Source: Thermoplasmatales archaeon
Lineage (GTDB): Archaea; Thermoplasmatota; E2; DHVEG-1
Direction of reading: 5' to 3'
Length of the DNA stretch: 6,717 bases
NCBI GenBank assembly: GCA_023140035.1
Contig: JAGLML010000055.1
Location: 1 to 6,717, forward strand
Under the pieces are notes generated by a model that saw nothing but the letters and a program-made list of their open reading frames with translations, had not been told where the DNA came from and did no database searches. This document shows positions 6,059 to 6,717 of this stretch, in pieces (within the stretch, counting starts at the first letter, position 1; the number at the start of each line of letters is the position of its first letter). Position numbers and translations under genes: made by a program.

Positions 6059-6717
6059 TTGTTAGGAGGGATAGATTTAACTAAAAAAAACCACGTTATC
6101 TCGCTGATCATGGTAACAATGATCTTTTTTGCAATGTATGTCAATTGCTTCACGATTAATGCACAAGGTATTTTAGAGATTATAGGGCCTACAGATGCTT
6201 TTGAGGGAGAAGAAGTAGGATTTACTGTAACGCTTGATGGAGAGCCGATACAAGCAAAAGTAATCTTCGGAGATTCATTATTTGTAAACTGGACAAATAG
6301 CTCCACGGGGATAATCAGATTTACAATGCCTCCAGTTCCAATTGGAGATAAAGAATATGTAATAAACGCCAGCGTTCTTGGGGGGTTAAATGCCAGTCAT
6401 TCTATTCTTGTGAAAAATAGAACTGGAATCTTAAAAATTGAACTTTCAACAGATCATATAATTGAGATGGAGGAATTTAATGTAACTGTCAAGGACAGAG
6501 ATGAACATGTAATAGGAGCTAATGTATGGTTTAATTCTGCTAAGTATGTTACTGATTCTGAAGGCAATGTAACTCTTACTGCACCAGACGTTCTGATAAC
6601 CACCAACTATGGAATCAGTGTAAACAAAACAGGCCATAAGTCAAATTCAACAATGATAACGATAAATGAAGTGGATCTGGGAATGAAACTGATGGAAGTT
6701 ATTCATCCATCTATAGT
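6059..6717 (+). CDS. Secreted/surface protein with signal peptide, Ig-like repeats and many N-glycosylation sequons (3' end outside window)
   Basis: The frame opens after a TGA at 6056-6058 and stays open to the window edge, so the gene is partial at its 3' end. Its N-terminus reads as a signal peptide: two lysines (AAA AAA, 6083-6088), a hydrophobic stretch from about 6095 to 6150, and INAQG as a plausible cleavage area. The rest is beta-rich and polar, with two similar segments of about 90-100 residues, starting at GILEI (6168) and GILKI (6426). Each carries an EE-x-F-x-V-T-V strand and a T-D/S-x-G-x-x-x-F/L-T turn typical of bacterial-type Ig-like or carboxypeptidase-regulatory domains. 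Nine N-x-S/T sequons occur in about 185 residues. An S-layer-associated or cell-surface role is inferred; I recognise no named family. The start is uncertain: TTG 6059 keeps the signal peptide's basic end, whereas ATG 6110 removes it. Confidence 0.72.
   Translation, partial: MLGGIDLTKKNHVISLIMVTMIFFAMYVNCFTINAQGILEIIGPTDAFEGEEVGFTVTLDGEPIQAKVIFGDSLFVNWTNSSTGIIRFTMPPVPIGDKEYVINASVLGGLNASHSILVKNRTGILKIELSTDHIIEMEEFNVTVKDRDEHVIGANVWFNSAKYVTDSEGNVTLTAPDVLITTNYGISVNKTGHKSNSTMITINEVDLGMKLMEVIHPSI
6064..6070 (+). promoter_or_regulatory. Strong Shine-Dalgarno-like motif (AGGAGGG) without a standard start codon at the right distance
   Basis: AGGAGGG at 6064-6070 is close to a perfect complement of the archaeal 16S 3' end. 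Six bases downstream, in the frame of the secreted-protein gene, stands TTA (6077), not ATG, GTG or TTG. Starting there would give LTKK and a textbook signal peptide. The nearest standard starts are TTG 6059, which precedes the motif, and ATG 6110, 39 nt after it. Confidence 0.45.

Noticed and set aside
6083..6090. Run of eight A as a phase-variation switch for the surface protein
   Set aside because: Shifting frame at the run joins the coding region to frames that hit stops immediately upstream, so a slip would not supply a better start; eight A is also ordinary in AT-rich DNA.
6034..6306. Open frame of 90 codons on the minus strand, and another at 6446-6637
   Set aside because: Both are antisense to the plus-strand secreted-protein frame, which has a signal peptide, repeats and an unbroken reading to the edge.
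1..6717. CRISPR arrays, tRNA genes, transposase or integrase genes, attachment sites
   Set aside because: No repeated spacer pattern, no tRNA-like cloverleaf and no mobile-element protein was found; nearly all of the window is coding.

Overview
This is archaeal DNA. A gene for sn-glycerol-1-phosphate dehydrogenase (ether-lipid backbone) sits beside an archaeal DUF63 membrane protein. Promoters look like TATA boxes placed so close to the start codons that transcripts would be leaderless or nearly so. The DNA is AT-rich and the proteins look mesophilic. A member of the Nitrososphaeria (Thaumarchaeota) is my best guess, but it rests on overall impression rather than a diagnostic marker.

Layout. 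Positions 1-1000 (minus) hold egsA, cut at its C-terminus by the window edge. A 50-60 bp divergent promoter region follows, built around one palindromic AT box. Positions 1062-2279 (plus) encode the DUF63 protein, whose stop lies 2 bp from the stop of the gene facing it. From 5962 down to 2282 (minus) runs a tight four-gene operon: a lipoate-protein ligase A-type protein, a PhzF-family protein, a homocitrate/isopropylmalate synthase-family enzyme, and a radical SAM protein resembling the archaeal LipS lipoyl synthases. From about 6059 (plus) to the right edge is the start of a secreted, sequon-rich protein with Ig-like repeats, divergent from the operon.

How the genes work together. The ligase and the radical SAM enzyme fit attachment of octanoate or lipoate to a carrier protein followed by sulfur insertion. 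The acyl-CoA condensing enzyme between them and the PhzF protein are not known parts of lipoate synthesis. One idea is that 2-oxoacid chain elongation supplies the C8 chain in an organism without bacterial-type fatty-acid synthesis; this is a hypothesis. The usual partners (second LipS subunit, LplB, lipoylated acceptor) are not in the window. No tRNA, rRNA, CRISPR array, insertion sequence or integrase gene was seen.
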